Shown here in pieces: positions 53,322 through 63,288 of a stretch of DNA of 64,000 bases; the first letter of the stretch is position 1, and the number at the start of each line of letters is the position of its first letter. The notes beneath the pieces are model-generated. The model searched no databases. It was not told the DNA's origin and worked only from the letters and a program-made list of their open reading frames with translations. The translations under genes were made by a program, and so were the position numbers. Source of the DNA: Halorussus ruber (lineage in GTDB: Archaea; Halobacteriota; Halobacteria; Halobacteriales; Haladaptataceae); contig NZ_SBIT01000016.1 of assembly GCF_004765785.1 (NCBI RefSeq), forward strand, positions 1-64,000, in the 5' to 3' direction.

Positions 53322-53750
53322 TTATCGCACCGGCTTCTCAGCGTTTCCGCGAACCAGTTCTTCGAGGCTCACGCCGTTGACCTTCTCTACCTTGTAGTTG
53401 ACGCCCGAAAGGTCGCCCATCGCGCGACCCTTCGCGCCGCCGATGCCCGCGATGGTGACCTCGTCGTGTTCGTCGATGAACGAGATTGCACCGTCGCCGG
53501 GGCAGAACGCGGTCACTTGCTTGCCGTTCTTGATGAGCTGGACTCGGACGCACTTCCGAATCGCCGAGTTGGGCTGCTTGGCCTCGATGCCCACCTTTTC
53601 GAGAACGATGCCACGGCCCTGGGGCGCGCCTTCGAGGGGGTCGGACTTCTCCCCGAGACCGCGCTCGCGTCGGGCGTAATCGGAGTCGGACCACCGATGA
53701 TTCTGGCGGTCCTTCCTGAGCTTACGAGCTGCGTACTTGCCGTTCGCCAT
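53322..53750 (-). CDS. rpsL: Small ribosomal subunit protein uS12
   Basis: 142 aa, archaeal length. Contains the decoding-site stretch [19 protein letters not shown] (about 58-76) and the [14 protein letters not shown] segment. [16 protein letters not shown] start. Made from its own promoter (cttaagtag about 30 bases upstream, 53774-53784), since the quinoprotein operon separates it from nusA. Confidence 0.97.
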   Translation of the reverse strand: MANGKYAARKLRKDRQNHRWSDSDYARRERGLGEKSDPLEGAPQGRGIVLEKVGIEAKQPNSAIRKCVRVQLIKNGKQVTAFCPGDGAISFIDEHDEVTIAGIGGAKGRAMGDLSGVNYKVEKVNGVSLEELVRGNAEKPVR

Positions 53751-53773
53751 ATGCTGTGGGCTATCCGTCCGAG

Positions 53774-53784
53774 CTACTTAAGCC
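53774..53784 (-). promoter_or_regulatory. TATA-like box of rpsL-rpsG
   Basis: On the minus strand ggcttaagtag lies about 28 bases before the rpsL start. It marks the start of a separate rpsL-rpsG transcript. Confidence 0.5.
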
Positions 53785-53954
53785 TCCCTCTTTTGACCCG
53801 GCGTAACGGGCGCACATCGCTGGAACGGGGTCGATTAGCCAATCTGAGCGCGTCTCAGCGAAACGCTGTGCGCGCCGCTTAGGTTCGGTTCGGTCAGCAG
53901 ATTCGCTCGTGGCGAAAAATCGGCCCGGCGAGCGGGCCGAAAAGCGGCGGGGCG

Positions 53955-55667
53955 CTACTCCTCCAGCGAGAACACGCCGATGGTGGTCCCGGCCTGCGCC
54001 GACCGGAGGCCGCCGCCGCCAGCCTGCACCGCGACGTACTGCTTGCCGACGACCGAGTCGTACCAGCTCATCGGCGAGGAGTTCACCGAGGCGTCGAACT
54101 GGTGCTGCCAGCGTCGGTCGCCGGTCTCCGAGTCGTAGGCGATGAACTCGCCCGCGCCGTTGCCGGTGAAGGTGAGGCCGGTCGTCGTACTCAGCGACCC
54201 GCCCATGGCGAACTCGCCCCACGTGTCTTGCCAGACGACCTCGCCGGTCATCGGGTCCACCGCCGAGAAGTACGCGAGTTGCTGGTCCCACTCGTCGGGT
54301 GCCGGGCCGGGGTCGTCCATGGCCGGATAGACGGTGAAGCTCCCGCCGAGGTACGTCGAGGGGTACTCCCACTCGCCGACCTCGTCCCACTGGAACTTGC
54401 TCGGGTAGTTCATCGCCTTGACGTGGAGGTTGCCGGTCTCGCGGCTGTAGGAGGCCGGGTTCCACTCCGAGCCGCCGTCCGCCGAGGGCATAATCCACGG
54501 CGTCTCTTCGAGGGTCTCTTGGGGGAGATACCACATGTTGAGGTGCTGGCTTATCTCCCGGCTTCGCTCGTAGAGCTTGCCGTTCCCGGCGTCGAGCGTG
54601 TAGTTCCACGCGGTCTTGCCGGGGTGGCTGACCATCTTTTTGCGCTCGCCCTCGACGTCCGTCTCGAAGACGACCGGCGGCGTCGAGGCGTCCCAGTCCC
54701 ACCAGTCGTGGGGGACCTCTTGGAAGTACCACTCGACAGCGCCGTCGTCGGTGTTCAGCGCGACCACCGAGTCCGAGTAGACGTTCGGACCGGGCCGGAC
54801 CGCGCCGTTCACGTCCGGGCCGGGGTTGCCGACGTTGGCGTAGAGCGTGTCGGTCTCGGGGTCCACCGTGATGGTCATCCAGTTGGTCGCCGCGCCGTTG
54901 CGCCACGAGTCGCCTATCCACTGCTCTCTGGGCGTCATCCACGTCCGCCACTCGCGCTCGCCGGACTCGGCGTCGATGGCCTCGATGAACCCGCGGACGC
55001 CGTACTCGCCGCCCGCGCTCCCGTTGAGGATGCTCCCCTCGTAGACGACGGGTGCCCACGTCGCGGAGTAGCCCTGCCCGGTCGGGGCCGAACTGTAGAG
55101 CCACTGCTGTTCGCCGGTGTAGCGGTCGATGGCGACGACGTTGGCGTCGAGCGTCGTCATGTAGAGGGTGTCGCCGAGGAGGGCGACTCCTCGGTTGTTC
55201 GAGCCACAGCAGAAGATGGCGGGTCGCTGTTCGCCGCCCTGTTCGGAGGGCGCGTACCGGTAGGTCCAGATGACCTCGCCCGACCGGGCGTTGACCGCCC
55301 GGAGGACGCCGGGACCGTTGGTCTGGTACATAATCGGCGGGTCCGAAGGCACGACGACGGGCGTCCCCTCCAGTTTGCCCCGCTCTACGTCGGTATCGAC
55401 TTCGATGGTGTACTCCAGCGAGAGGTCCCCGACGTTCTCGGGCGTGATGGCGTCGGCGGTGGTGAACCGCTGTTGGTGGTAGCCCCCGCCGTACATCAGC
55501 CAGCTTTCGGGGTCGTCACCGGCCTCCAGCAGCATGTCCTGCGTGACGTTGAGCCGCGGAATCTGCTGGTCGTCCTGTCGAATCGTCGTCGGCCCGTCGG
55601 CGACGAACTCGACTCTGGTTCCCTCTGCGGTGCGCTCTACGTTCGCGTGCGGTCTGTCGGTACTCAT
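53955..55667 (-). CDS. PQQ-type quinoprotein (alcohol dehydrogenase family)
   Basis: 570 aa eight-bladed propeller. The vicinal Cys153-Cys154 in FCCGSNNRG is the disulfide beside PQQ in methanol and ethanol dehydrogenases. Blades show the tryptophan-docking pattern (IDRYTGEQQW, IDAESGEREW, LNTDDGAVEW, PMTGEVVW). The active-site segment reads RPGPN (291-295) instead of the usual RPGDN. No signal peptide, heme domain or membrane anchor. ATG 55667 overlaps the stop of the upstream gene (ATGA), whose product has a Tat signal. Confidence 0.87.
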   Translation of the reverse strand: MSTDRPHANVERTAEGTRVEFVADGPTTIRQDDQQIPRLNVTQDMLLEAGDDPESWLMYGGGYHQQRFTTADAITPENVGDLSLEYTIEVDTDVERGKLEGTPVVVPSDPPIMYQTNGPGVLRAVNARSGEVIWTYRYAPSEQGGEQRPAIFCCGSNNRGVALLGDTLYMTTLDANVVAIDRYTGEQQWLYSSAPTGQGYSATWAPVVYEGSILNGSAGGEYGVRGFIEAIDAESGEREWRTWMTPREQWIGDSWRNGAATNWMTITVDPETDTLYANVGNPGPDVNGAVRPGPNVYSDSVVALNTDDGAVEWYFQEVPHDWWDWDASTPPVVFETDVEGERKKMVSHPGKTAWNYTLDAGNGKLYERSREISQHLNMWYLPQETLEETPWIMPSADGGSEWNPASYSRETGNLHVKAMNYPSKFQWDEVGEWEYPSTYLGGSFTVYPAMDDPGPAPDEWDQQLAYFSAVDPMTGEVVWQDTWGEFAMGGSLSTTTGLTFTGNGAGEFIAYDSETGDRRWQHQFDASVNSSPMSWYDSVVGKQYVAVQAGGGGLRSAQAGTTIGVFSLEE

Positions 55668-56593
55668 GAGTTACCTCCCATCGGGGCGCGCTCGGCGTCC
55701 GAAATCCGGAACACGTCGTCCGCGATGGCCTCCTGTCCGCGGACGGCCAGCGCCGACCCGCCAGCGAGCGCGGCGGCCAGTTGACTGTTCTCCAAGTCCT
55801 CCGGCCCGGCCAAGTCGCGGGCCGCCGTGACGAACAGGTGCGTCCCGGCGAGGATGCGCTTGGCGTCCCAGACGCCCGCGTCGAGGTGGTCCTCGGTCAG
55901 GACGACCTCGCGCTGCCAGAGGTGCTGGTCCAACTCGTCTATCCAGAGCAGGCCCCCGCCGAGCGCGCGCTGGTGGAGCGGAGCCACGTCCGCCGGGTCG
56001 TACTCGTCTGGATTGGCCGGGAGTCGCGCGGTCGAGACCCACTGAGCGAGGCGCTGGTTCTCGGTGGTCGCGTCCACCACGACGGCGGTGCGCTCGCGCT
56101 CGCCGAGTCCGGCGTCGGCCAGCGCCCCCGCGAGCGGTTCGGCCCGAATCAGTTCGGCGACGGTCGCGCGGACGTGGTCCGGCGTGAACTCCGGCAGGTG
56201 TTGCTCGGCCGAGGCGAAGAAGCCGACCTCGGCGAGGTGGTCGTAGGCGTCCCACGCCGGTTCGGTCAGCGCCGCGTAGCCCGCTGTGTCCGGCGCGTCC
56301 GGAAACCCGGCCGCCCGGAGTTCCGGAAGTGCGGCGACGGACTCCTCGATTCCGGTGACAGCCCCCGCGAGGAGACCCCCGTCGAGGCCGCCCGCGAGGT
56401 CGGCCCGGATGCGCTCGCCGACGGTGGCGAGTTCCTCGGCGGACTCCTCGCCGACTGCCCCGCGAAGGTCCGACAGCGAGAGTTCCGAGGCCGCGCCGAC
56501 GCTCCCGGCGAGACCGAGCGCCTTCAGGAAGTCGCGCCGGTCGCGCTCGTCCACGTCCGGTATTCGGTTCGTTCGTGTGCTATTGTCTGTCAT
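55664..56593 (-). CDS. Tat-signal protein, partner of the quinoprotein
   Basis: 309 aa. Twin-arginine DRRDFLKALG at 18-27. The rest is alpha-helical, Ala/Glu/Leu-rich, with no known motif; helices about 38-150 and 170-300. It overlaps the quinoprotein start by 4 bases, so the proteins are probably made in a fixed ratio. It may carry the signal-less quinoprotein through Tat. ATG 56593 (MTDNST) was chosen; an upstream GTG adds four residues. Confidence 0.75.
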   Translation of the reverse strand: MTDNSTRTNRIPDVDERDRRDFLKALGLAGSVGAASELSLSDLRGAVGEESAEELATVGERIRADLAGGLDGGLLAGAVTGIEESVAALPELRAAGFPDAPDTAGYAALTEPAWDAYDHLAEVGFFASAEQHLPEFTPDHVRATVAELIRAEPLAGALADAGLGERERTAVVVDATTENQRLAQWVSTARLPANPDEYDPADVAPLHQRALGGGLLWIDELDQHLWQREVVLTEDHLDAGVWDAKRILAGTHLFVTAARDLAGPEDLENSQLAAALAGGSALAVRGQEAIADDVFRISDAERAPMGGNS

Positions 56594-56862
56594 TCCCCAT
56601 CCCACGGGAACATCGACGGTGACGACAAATTAGCTTGTCCTCGGGAACAGAGCCGGTGGGGCTAAAATTTCGCCGGGAAGTCGTCAGAGCGAGCGAACAG
56701 CAAGGACTAAGAAATAATTACAATTCTATAAGTAATGGTATTCTATATTTAGCAACGGATTTTGTTTCCTGCCGACGCTACCGCTATCGCTGCGGAACAT
56801 TCGGAAACCGACTGAGTCGCGCTGCTCTCGGAGCGCGGGCCAGCAAAACGGATTCTCGGCCG

Positions 56863-57300
56863 CTACGTCAACTGGATGTCGTCGATGTCGTAGTGTCGCT
56901 TGGCCAGTTTCTCGGCGGCCGTGATGTTGCGCCCGCCCTCGCCGATGGCGATGCCGGTATCCTCGGAATCCACCTCGGCGTAGGCGATGGTCTCGTCGTC
57001 CTCGCTGACGGTGACGTTGTACACCGCCGCGGGAGCCAAGGCGTTGGCGACGAACGCCTCGGGCGTGTCGGCGTCCTCGACCAGCATGACTTCGCGGCCC
57101 AACTGCTCCTCGACCTTCCGGACGGTCTCGCCGCCCGAGCCGATAGCTTGGGCCATGTCGCCGGGCTTGACGAGGAAGACCACGCGCTCGTCGCCGTCCT
57201 CGCCGTCCTCGAAGACCACGCAGTCGCGGGCGGTCGCGCCGGTCTCGTCCTCGAAGAGGGCGATGAACTGGCGAGCCGTGTCCGAGAGCGTGACCACCAT
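56863..57300 (-). CDS. nusA: NusA-like transcription factor (two KH domains)
   Basis: 145 aa. Two KH domains with GxxG loops: GSGG near 78-81 and GEGG near 119-122. Archaeal NusA lacks the bacterial N-terminal and S1 domains, as here. Starts 2 bases after the rpoA2 stop, so it is in the RNA polymerase operon. Confidence 0.95.
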   Translation of the reverse strand: MVVTLSDTARQFIALFEDETGATARDCVVFEDGEDGDERVVFLVKPGDMAQAIGSGGETVRKVEEQLGREVMLVEDADTPEAFVANALAPAAVYNVTVSEDDETIAYAEVDSEDTGIAIGEGGRNITAAEKLAKRHYDIDDIQLT

Positions 57301-57302
57301 GC

Positions 57303-58496
57303 TCAGTCGGAGGCCTCGGGTTCGGCCTCACCGGCCATCGAACCCATCCGGAGGTCCACGTCGCCGGTGCCGAGCTTGATGGGCTTGCCGACGATGACGT
57401 TCTCGGTCACGCCGTTGAGGTCGTCGACTTCGCCGTGGATGGCGGCGTCGAGCAGGTGGTTGACCGTGACCTCGAACGCCGCACGCGCGAGGACCGACTC
57501 CTTGCTCCCGGAGATGCCGTGGCGACCGATGGACTCGATTTCGCCGTTGTTGGTCATGATGTCGGCGACCAGCATCAGGTGCCGAACGTTCACGTCACCG
57601 AGACCCTGCTCTTCGAGGGTGTCCATCGTCTCCTCGATGATGGCCTCGCGCGCGGCCTCGATGCCCAGATTCTTGCGAATCTCGTGGATGTTGTTCGAGG
57701 TCGTCCGACTTGCGTCCACGCCCTCGATTTCGATGACGTCGCCGAACGCCGACCCCTCGGTGTAGAGGACGAACTCCTCGCCCTCTTCGAGTTGCTCCTT
57801 GCGGATGACGACGCGCGTGATGTCCTCGATGCCCTTGAAGACGATTTCGCGCAGTTGCTCGACCAACTGGAGGAGTTCGCGGTAACTCGGCTGTTCGGGG
57901 CCGAACTCGATGACCGTCCCCTGCTGGTTGGTCTGGACGCCGAGTTCGTCCTCGATGATGCCCGCCACCTCGTCGGGAGCAATCATCCGCTCTTCGAGGG
58001 TGTCCTCGTTGAGGTCGATGGAGACCACCATGTCGGCGACGTTGGTCGAGATGTCACCGAGCGCGAGAATCTTGGTCGCCTCGATTTGCCAGACGACCTC
58101 GTGGGCCTTCTCGCGGTCGGTGGCGTACTCGTCTTCGAGGTGAATCGTCATCATCGGCGTGTCGGGGGTCTTGCGCGCGTCCACCAACTCGATGAGTCGG
58201 GGCAGACCCTGCGTCACGTCGATTTCCGCGACGCCCGCGTAGTGGAAGGTGTTCATCGTCATCTGGGTCCCCGGCTCCCCGATACTCTGGGCGGAGACGG
58301 TTCCCACCGGGTCCAGCGGGTCCACGCGAGTGTCGAGATACCGCGTCTCGACCGCGCGGGCGATTTGGTCTGCCTGCTCGGCGGTGACGCCGTCGCGGGC
58401 TTCCACCGTGCTGTACACTTCGTCTTTCAGCCGTCGCGGAAGGTCGGTGTCCTCGACGACGGCCTCGATGTCCTCGGATACGTCGTAGTCTGTCAT
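57303..58496 (-). CDS. rpoA2: DNA-directed RNA polymerase subunit A''
   Basis: 397 aa, the C-terminal part of the largest subunit (bridge helix after the split, trigger loop and jaw). [21 protein letters not shown] (about 62-82, ends quoted) is the trigger-loop region. Full length with an acidic end. Confidence 0.97.
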   Translation of the reverse strand: MTDYDVSEDIEAVVEDTDLPRRLKDEVYSTVEARDGVTAEQADQIARAVETRYLDTRVDPLDPVGTVSAQSIGEPGTQMTMNTFHYAGVAEIDVTQGLPRLIELVDARKTPDTPMMTIHLEDEYATDREKAHEVVWQIEATKILALGDISTNVADMVVSIDLNEDTLEERMIAPDEVAGIIEDELGVQTNQQGTVIEFGPEQPSYRELLQLVEQLREIVFKGIEDITRVVIRKEQLEEGEEFVLYTEGSAFGDVIEIEGVDASRTTSNNIHEIRKNLGIEAAREAIIEETMDTLEEQGLGDVNVRHLMLVADIMTNNGEIESIGRHGISGSKESVLARAAFEVTVNHLLDAAIHGEVDDLNGVTENVIVGKPIKLGTGDVDLRMGSMAGEAEPEASD

Positions 58497-58541
58497 GATT
58501 GGCGTGGATGTCCTGTAGCGGTTGGTTGGGAAGCGGTGGCG

Positions 58542-61457
58542 TCAGTCGTCGCTCTGGGCCTGTCTGGCGTCGACGTGTTCCGAGAGGTTCGTCGGCGGAA
58601 GCTTCTCGCCGAGGAACTCCTGTCTGCGCTCGTCGCTGCCGAACTCCTCGTCGAGGATGCGGTCGGCGATCTGGTCCACGTCGATGTCGCCCTCGTCGTT
58701 CGAGGAGACCTTCACGGGACTGGTGCCGTCCTCGCCGAACTCGAACTGGACGATGGTGTCGGAGGTGTCCCGAACCGTGCCGTCGTACTGGGTTTCGAGT
58801 TCCGAGAGCGCGTTGATGAGACGCCGCTGGAGGTAGCCGGACTTGGAGGTACGGACTGCCGTGTCCACCAGCCCCTCGCGGCCACCCATCGCGTGGAAGA
58901 AGAACTCACGGGGGTTCAGACCGCCCGTGTAGGAGTGTTCCACGAAGCCGTGGGCCTCCGCGGAGAGGTCGTTGGGCTTGTAGTGGCTCAGCGTGCGGTC
59001 CTCGTATCCGCGGTTGATTCGCTCGCCGCGAACTGCCTGCTGACCGACCGCGCCAGCCATCTGGGTCAGGTTGAGCATCGACCCACGCGCACCGGCTTCG
59101 GCCATGACCACGGCGGGGTTGTCGTCGGCGAAGTGTTCCTCTGCGATGTCACCGGCAGAGTCACGCGCCTTGCCGAGCGTCTGCATGATCTTCATCTCCA
59201 GCGTCTCGTCCACCGTCCGGCCCGGTAGGGATTCGAGGTCGCCGTTCTGGTAGGTGTCGATGAGTTCCTCGACGCGGTCGTAGGCGTTGTCGATGGCCTC
59301 GTCGATGCGGTCTTGGGCCTCCTCCGGAACCGACTCGTCGTCGATACCGATGGAGAACCCGAAGTGCATGATGGAGCGCATCGCCAGCGCCGCGACCTCG
59401 TTGATGAAGATGCGCGAGCGGGTGTTGCCGTAGACCTTCGTGATGGTGTCGACAATCTTGCCACCGAACTCGCCCACCTCGTCCTCGGCGATGGTGCCCT
59501 CGATGAGCTGGCCGTCCTCGATAATCACGTCGTCGCCGACCGTGCCGGTGAACTCCAGATTCAGGTCGCTCGGGAGGAGTTCCGAGAAGATGTCCCGACC
59601 GGTCCAGTAGGGTTCGCCGTCCTCCTCGGTGCCCGAGGGGTCCGGAAGCTCGTCGATGCGAGTCGCCCGCAGGAGGTCCAGCGCCTGCGTCTCGTTGAAG
59701 TGGGGGTTCTCGTTGGTGAGCAGGTACATCCCGGAGATGTGGTCCTGAATCGCGCCGATGATGTTCTCACCGAAGCGCGGCGACAGGATTTGTTCCTGCA
59801 CGCGCATGAGGACCCGAGCCTCCGCGCGGGCCTCCTCGTTCTGGAGGGCGTGCATGTTCATCTCGTCGCCGTCGAAGTCGGCGTTGTACGGCGGACAGAC
59901 CACGGTGTTGAGCCGGAAGGTCTTGTACGGCATCACGACCACTTCGTGAGCCATGATGGACATCCGGTGGAGCGACGGCTGGCGGTTGAAGATGACGATG
60001 TCGCCGTCCACGAGGTGTCGGTTGACCTCCCAGCCAGCCTCGACCTTGGTCGCCAGTTCCTCGCAGTTCTTCTCGGTCACCTTGAGGCGGCGACCGTCGG
60101 GGCGCTTGACGTAGTTCGCGCCCGGATGGCCCTCGGGACCGTTGGCGACGTACCGCTGGGCCTCCTCGACGTTGCGGTCGGTGACGTTCATCGTCTGGGT
60201 CATCTCGCGGGCCACGCGCTCGGGGACGCCGACCTCGTTGAGGCTAAGGGTCGGGTCGGGCGAGATGACGGTACGCGCCGAGAAGTTGACGCGCTTCCCG
60301 GACAGCGAACCGCGGAAGCGACCTTCCTTACCCTTGAGACGCTGACTCAGCGTCTTGAGAGGTCGCCCGGAGCGGTGTCGGGCGGGCGGCGTGCCCGAAA
60401 TCTCGTTGTCCATGAACGTCGTGACGTGGTACTGGAGCAGTTCCCAGAGGTCCTCGATGATGAGTTGGGGCGCGCCCGCCTCGCGGTTCTCCATGAACCG
60501 CTGGTTGATGCGGATGATGTCCACGAGTTTGTGGGTCAGGTCGTCCTCGGAACGCTGACCGTTGTCGAGCGTAATCGAGGGACGGGCCGTCACCGGCGGG
60601 ACCGGCAGGACCGTCAGAATCATCCACTCGGGCCGGGAGCGCTCGGAGTTGATGCCGAGGGTCTCGACGTCCGCGTCCGGGATGTCCTCGAACCAGTCGC
60701 GGATGTCGCTGGGCATCAGCTTGTTCATGTCCTCCTCGGTCAGGTCGATGTCCAGCGCCTTCTCGATTGCCTTCCGGTCGTCCTCGCGGGGCCGGAACTC
60801 GCCCGACATGATGTCGTTGATGCGCGAGATGTCGATGTCGGTCTTCTCGGCGAGTTCCTGCGGAGCGACCGGCTCGCGGTCCTCCTCCTCGCTACCCTGC
60901 ATCGCGGCGGCGATCTGCTCGGAGTACTCGCTGGTGAGGACCTGCTGGACCTCGTAGTAGGTGGTCGGCTTCTCGTGGTTGATGTCGTACTGGACCTCGC
61001 CGCAGTAGGGACAGCGGTCCTTCTTGCGGGCCTCTCGGATGGCGGACTTGGTCACGTCGGTCAGGTCGTTGCCGAGTTCCTTGGTCCGGGTCAGCTTCGA
61101 CTCGTATTTTTCCTTCTCGTCGTCGGTGAGCAGGAGGCGCGAGCAGTTCCGACAGGTGCCTCGCAGGAGTCGTCGGATGAGCTTCGTGAACCCGACGTGG
61201 ATGACGGGCGCGGCCAGTTCGATGTGACCGAAGTGGCCGTTACACGACCCCGAGTGCTTGCCGCAGGTCTTGCACTCCAGCCCGGGGTCGATGACGCCCA
61301 GTCGGGGGTCCATCAGCCCCATGTCGATGGGGAAGCCGTCGTCGTCGTAGGTGTCGGCCGTGATGATTTTGGTCGCCGACATCTCGCGGTACTCCTCGGG
61401 GTCCATCAGCCCGAAGCTGATTTCGCCGATTTCCTTGGGTGTTTGTCCTGTAGACAT
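58542..61457 (-). CDS. rpoA1: DNA-directed RNA polymerase subunit A'
   Basis: 971 aa. Catalytic NADFDGDEMN motif (about 523-532) with the three Mg-binding aspartates; N-terminal zinc site CKTCGKHSGSCNGHFGH near 61-77. Starts 3 bases after rpoB1. There is a 45-base gap before rpoA2. Confidence 0.98.
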   Translation of the reverse strand: MSTGQTPKEIGEISFGLMDPEEYREMSATKIITADTYDDDGFPIDMGLMDPRLGVIDPGLECKTCGKHSGSCNGHFGHIELAAPVIHVGFTKLIRRLLRGTCRNCSRLLLTDDEKEKYESKLTRTKELGNDLTDVTKSAIREARKKDRCPYCGEVQYDINHEKPTTYYEVQQVLTSEYSEQIAAAMQGSEEEDREPVAPQELAEKTDIDISRINDIMSGEFRPREDDRKAIEKALDIDLTEEDMNKLMPSDIRDWFEDIPDADVETLGINSERSRPEWMILTVLPVPPVTARPSITLDNGQRSEDDLTHKLVDIIRINQRFMENREAGAPQLIIEDLWELLQYHVTTFMDNEISGTPPARHRSGRPLKTLSQRLKGKEGRFRGSLSGKRVNFSARTVISPDPTLSLNEVGVPERVAREMTQTMNVTDRNVEEAQRYVANGPEGHPGANYVKRPDGRRLKVTEKNCEELATKVEAGWEVNRHLVDGDIVIFNRQPSLHRMSIMAHEVVVMPYKTFRLNTVVCPPYNADFDGDEMNMHALQNEEARAEARVLMRVQEQILSPRFGENIIGAIQDHISGMYLLTNENPHFNETQALDLLRATRIDELPDPSGTEEDGEPYWTGRDIFSELLPSDLNLEFTGTVGDDVIIEDGQLIEGTIAEDEVGEFGGKIVDTITKVYGNTRSRIFINEVAALAMRSIMHFGFSIGIDDESVPEEAQDRIDEAIDNAYDRVEELIDTYQNGDLESLPGRTVDETLEMKIMQTLGKARDSAGDIAEEHFADDNPAVVMAEAGARGSMLNLTQMAGAVGQQAVRGERINRGYEDRTLSHYKPNDLSAEAHGFVEHSYTGGLNPREFFFHAMGGREGLVDTAVRTSKSGYLQRRLINALSELETQYDGTVRDTSDTIVQFEFGEDGTSPVKVSSNDEGDIDVDQIADRILDEEFGSDERRQEFLGEKLPPTNLSEHVDARQAQSDD

Positions 61458-61460
61458 GGT

Positions 61461-63287
61461 TTATACTGCGTCCTCCAGTTCGAGTCGCGGTGCGATGCCC
61501 AGCGCCTTCATCTCGTCGAGGAGAAGCTTGAACGCGTAAGACATCTCGATTTCGTGGATGTCGGTCTCCTCCTCGCAGTTCGGACAGTAGACGCGGTTCT
61601 GCTCGACGTTCTCGACCGCGCTCATGCCACAGTTGGCACAGACGTAGATCCACTCGCGGTCGGACTCGTCCAGCAGTCGCTCCTTGAGGGTGAGGGCGGC
61701 ACCGTGCCCGATAAGCACGTCCCGCTCCATCTCCCCGACACGAAGCCCACCCTCGCGGGCGCGACCCTCGGTCGGCTGGCGCGTCAGCACCTGAACCGGA
61801 CCGCGCGAGCGAGCGTGGAGCTTGTTCGACACCATGTGGTAGAGCTTCTGGTAGAAAATGGTGCCAATGAAAATCTCGGCTTCAATCTTCTCCCCGGTGA
61901 TGCCGGAGTACATGATCTCCTTGCCGGAGGACTTGAAGCCCTGCTCTTCGAGGCCGCCACGAAGCTCTTCCTCGTCCTCGCCGGTGAACGGCGTCCCGTC
62001 CACACGTCGTCCTTCGAGGGCACCGACCTTCCCGCCGATCATCTCCAGCACGTGGCCGACCGTCATCCGGGACGGCAGGGCGTGAGGGTTGATGATGAGG
62101 TCCGGCACGACGCCCTGTTGGGTGAAGGGCATGTCCTCTTGGGGCGCGATGTGGCCGACGACGCCCTTCTGACCGTGCCGCGACGCGAACTTGTCGCCGA
62201 GTTCCGGAATCCGCTCGTCGCGCACCGAGACCTTCGAGAGCTTCGAGCCGTCCTCGCCCTCCATCAGGGTCACGGTGTCCACGACGCCGGACTCGCCCGA
62301 GCGCATGGTGACGGAGGTCTCCCGGCGCTTCTGCGGGGAGAGACCGCCCATGTCGTCGGGTTCTTCGAGGAACCGGGGCGGACTGGTCTTACCCAGCAGG
62401 ACCGAGTTCTCGTCTACCTGCGTCTCGGGGTTGACCAGACCGTCCTCGTCGAGGTGCGTGTAGGCGTCTTCGCCGCGCGCGCCGCGAACGTCGTCGCTCG
62501 GAATCTCGAAGCGGTCTTCCTGACCGCCGGGATAGCGTCGCTCCTCGCCCTCGTAGGTCCGGAAGAAGTGCGAGCGAGCCAGCGCGCGGTCCACCGAACC
62601 GCCGTTGAGGACCAGCGCGTCCTCGATGTTGAAGCCCTCGTAGGACATGACCGCGACCGTGAAGTTCTGTGCGGCCGGGCGGTCGTCGTACCCGATTTGC
62701 TCGGTGGTCTGGGTCTTGACCATCGAAAGCTGGGGGTAGTGAAGCAGGTGCTGGCGGGTGTCGGGCCGGATGCGGTAGTTCGCCGCCGGAAGCCCGAGCG
62801 ACTGCTTTATCATCCCCGACCCCATCGTAATCCGGGGCGAGGCGTTGTGTTCGGGGTACGGGACCATGCCCGCACCGATGCCGAAGATGAGCTGCGGGTC
62901 GACTTCGAGGTGGGTGTGGTCCTCGGTGAGGTCGTCTTCGTCCACCGCGACGTAGATGTCCTCTTCCTCCTCGGCGTCGATGAACTCGACCTTGCCGCGC
63001 TCGACGAGGTCGTCGAAGTCGAGGTCGCCGTTCTTGACCGCCGCGACTTCCTCCTCGGTCACGAGGGGTTCGCCGTCCTCGATGACCAGCAGGGGTCGGC
63101 GGGCGCGACCGGCGTCGGCGTTGATGATGACCTCGCGGGTCCGCTCCTTGACCGAGACGTTGACCATCTCGCTCACGTCGCCGCGGCGGCGAGCGTGTCG
63201 GACCTGTTCGGCGAGCTGTTCGGGGTCGGGGTGGGTACCGACCAGACTACCGTTCACGTATACTTTCGCTTCTCGTCCCTGACTCAT
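61461..63287 (-). CDS. rpoB1: DNA-directed RNA polymerase subunit B'
   Basis: 608 aa, C-terminal half of the second-largest subunit. [13 protein letters not shown] (active-site lysine region, around 368-380) and a zinc ribbon CANCG ... CPNCEEE near 555-580. The upstream 20-residue extension runs into rpoB2; ATG 63287 (MSQGREAK) is the start, one base after the rpoB2 stop. Confidence 0.97.
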   Translation of the reverse strand: MSQGREAKVYVNGSLVGTHPDPEQLAEQVRHARRRGDVSEMVNVSVKERTREVIINADAGRARRPLLVIEDGEPLVTEEEVAAVKNGDLDFDDLVERGKVEFIDAEEEEDIYVAVDEDDLTEDHTHLEVDPQLIFGIGAGMVPYPEHNASPRITMGSGMIKQSLGLPAANYRIRPDTRQHLLHYPQLSMVKTQTTEQIGYDDRPAAQNFTVAVMSYEGFNIEDALVLNGGSVDRALARSHFFRTYEGEERRYPGGQEDRFEIPSDDVRGARGEDAYTHLDEDGLVNPETQVDENSVLLGKTSPPRFLEEPDDMGGLSPQKRRETSVTMRSGESGVVDTVTLMEGEDGSKLSKVSVRDERIPELGDKFASRHGQKGVVGHIAPQEDMPFTQQGVVPDLIINPHALPSRMTVGHVLEMIGGKVGALEGRRVDGTPFTGEDEEELRGGLEEQGFKSSGKEIMYSGITGEKIEAEIFIGTIFYQKLYHMVSNKLHARSRGPVQVLTRQPTEGRAREGGLRVGEMERDVLIGHGAALTLKERLLDESDREWIYVCANCGMSAVENVEQNRVYCPNCEEETDIHEIEMSYAFKLLLDEMKALGIAPRLELEDAV

Positions 63288-63288
63288 G

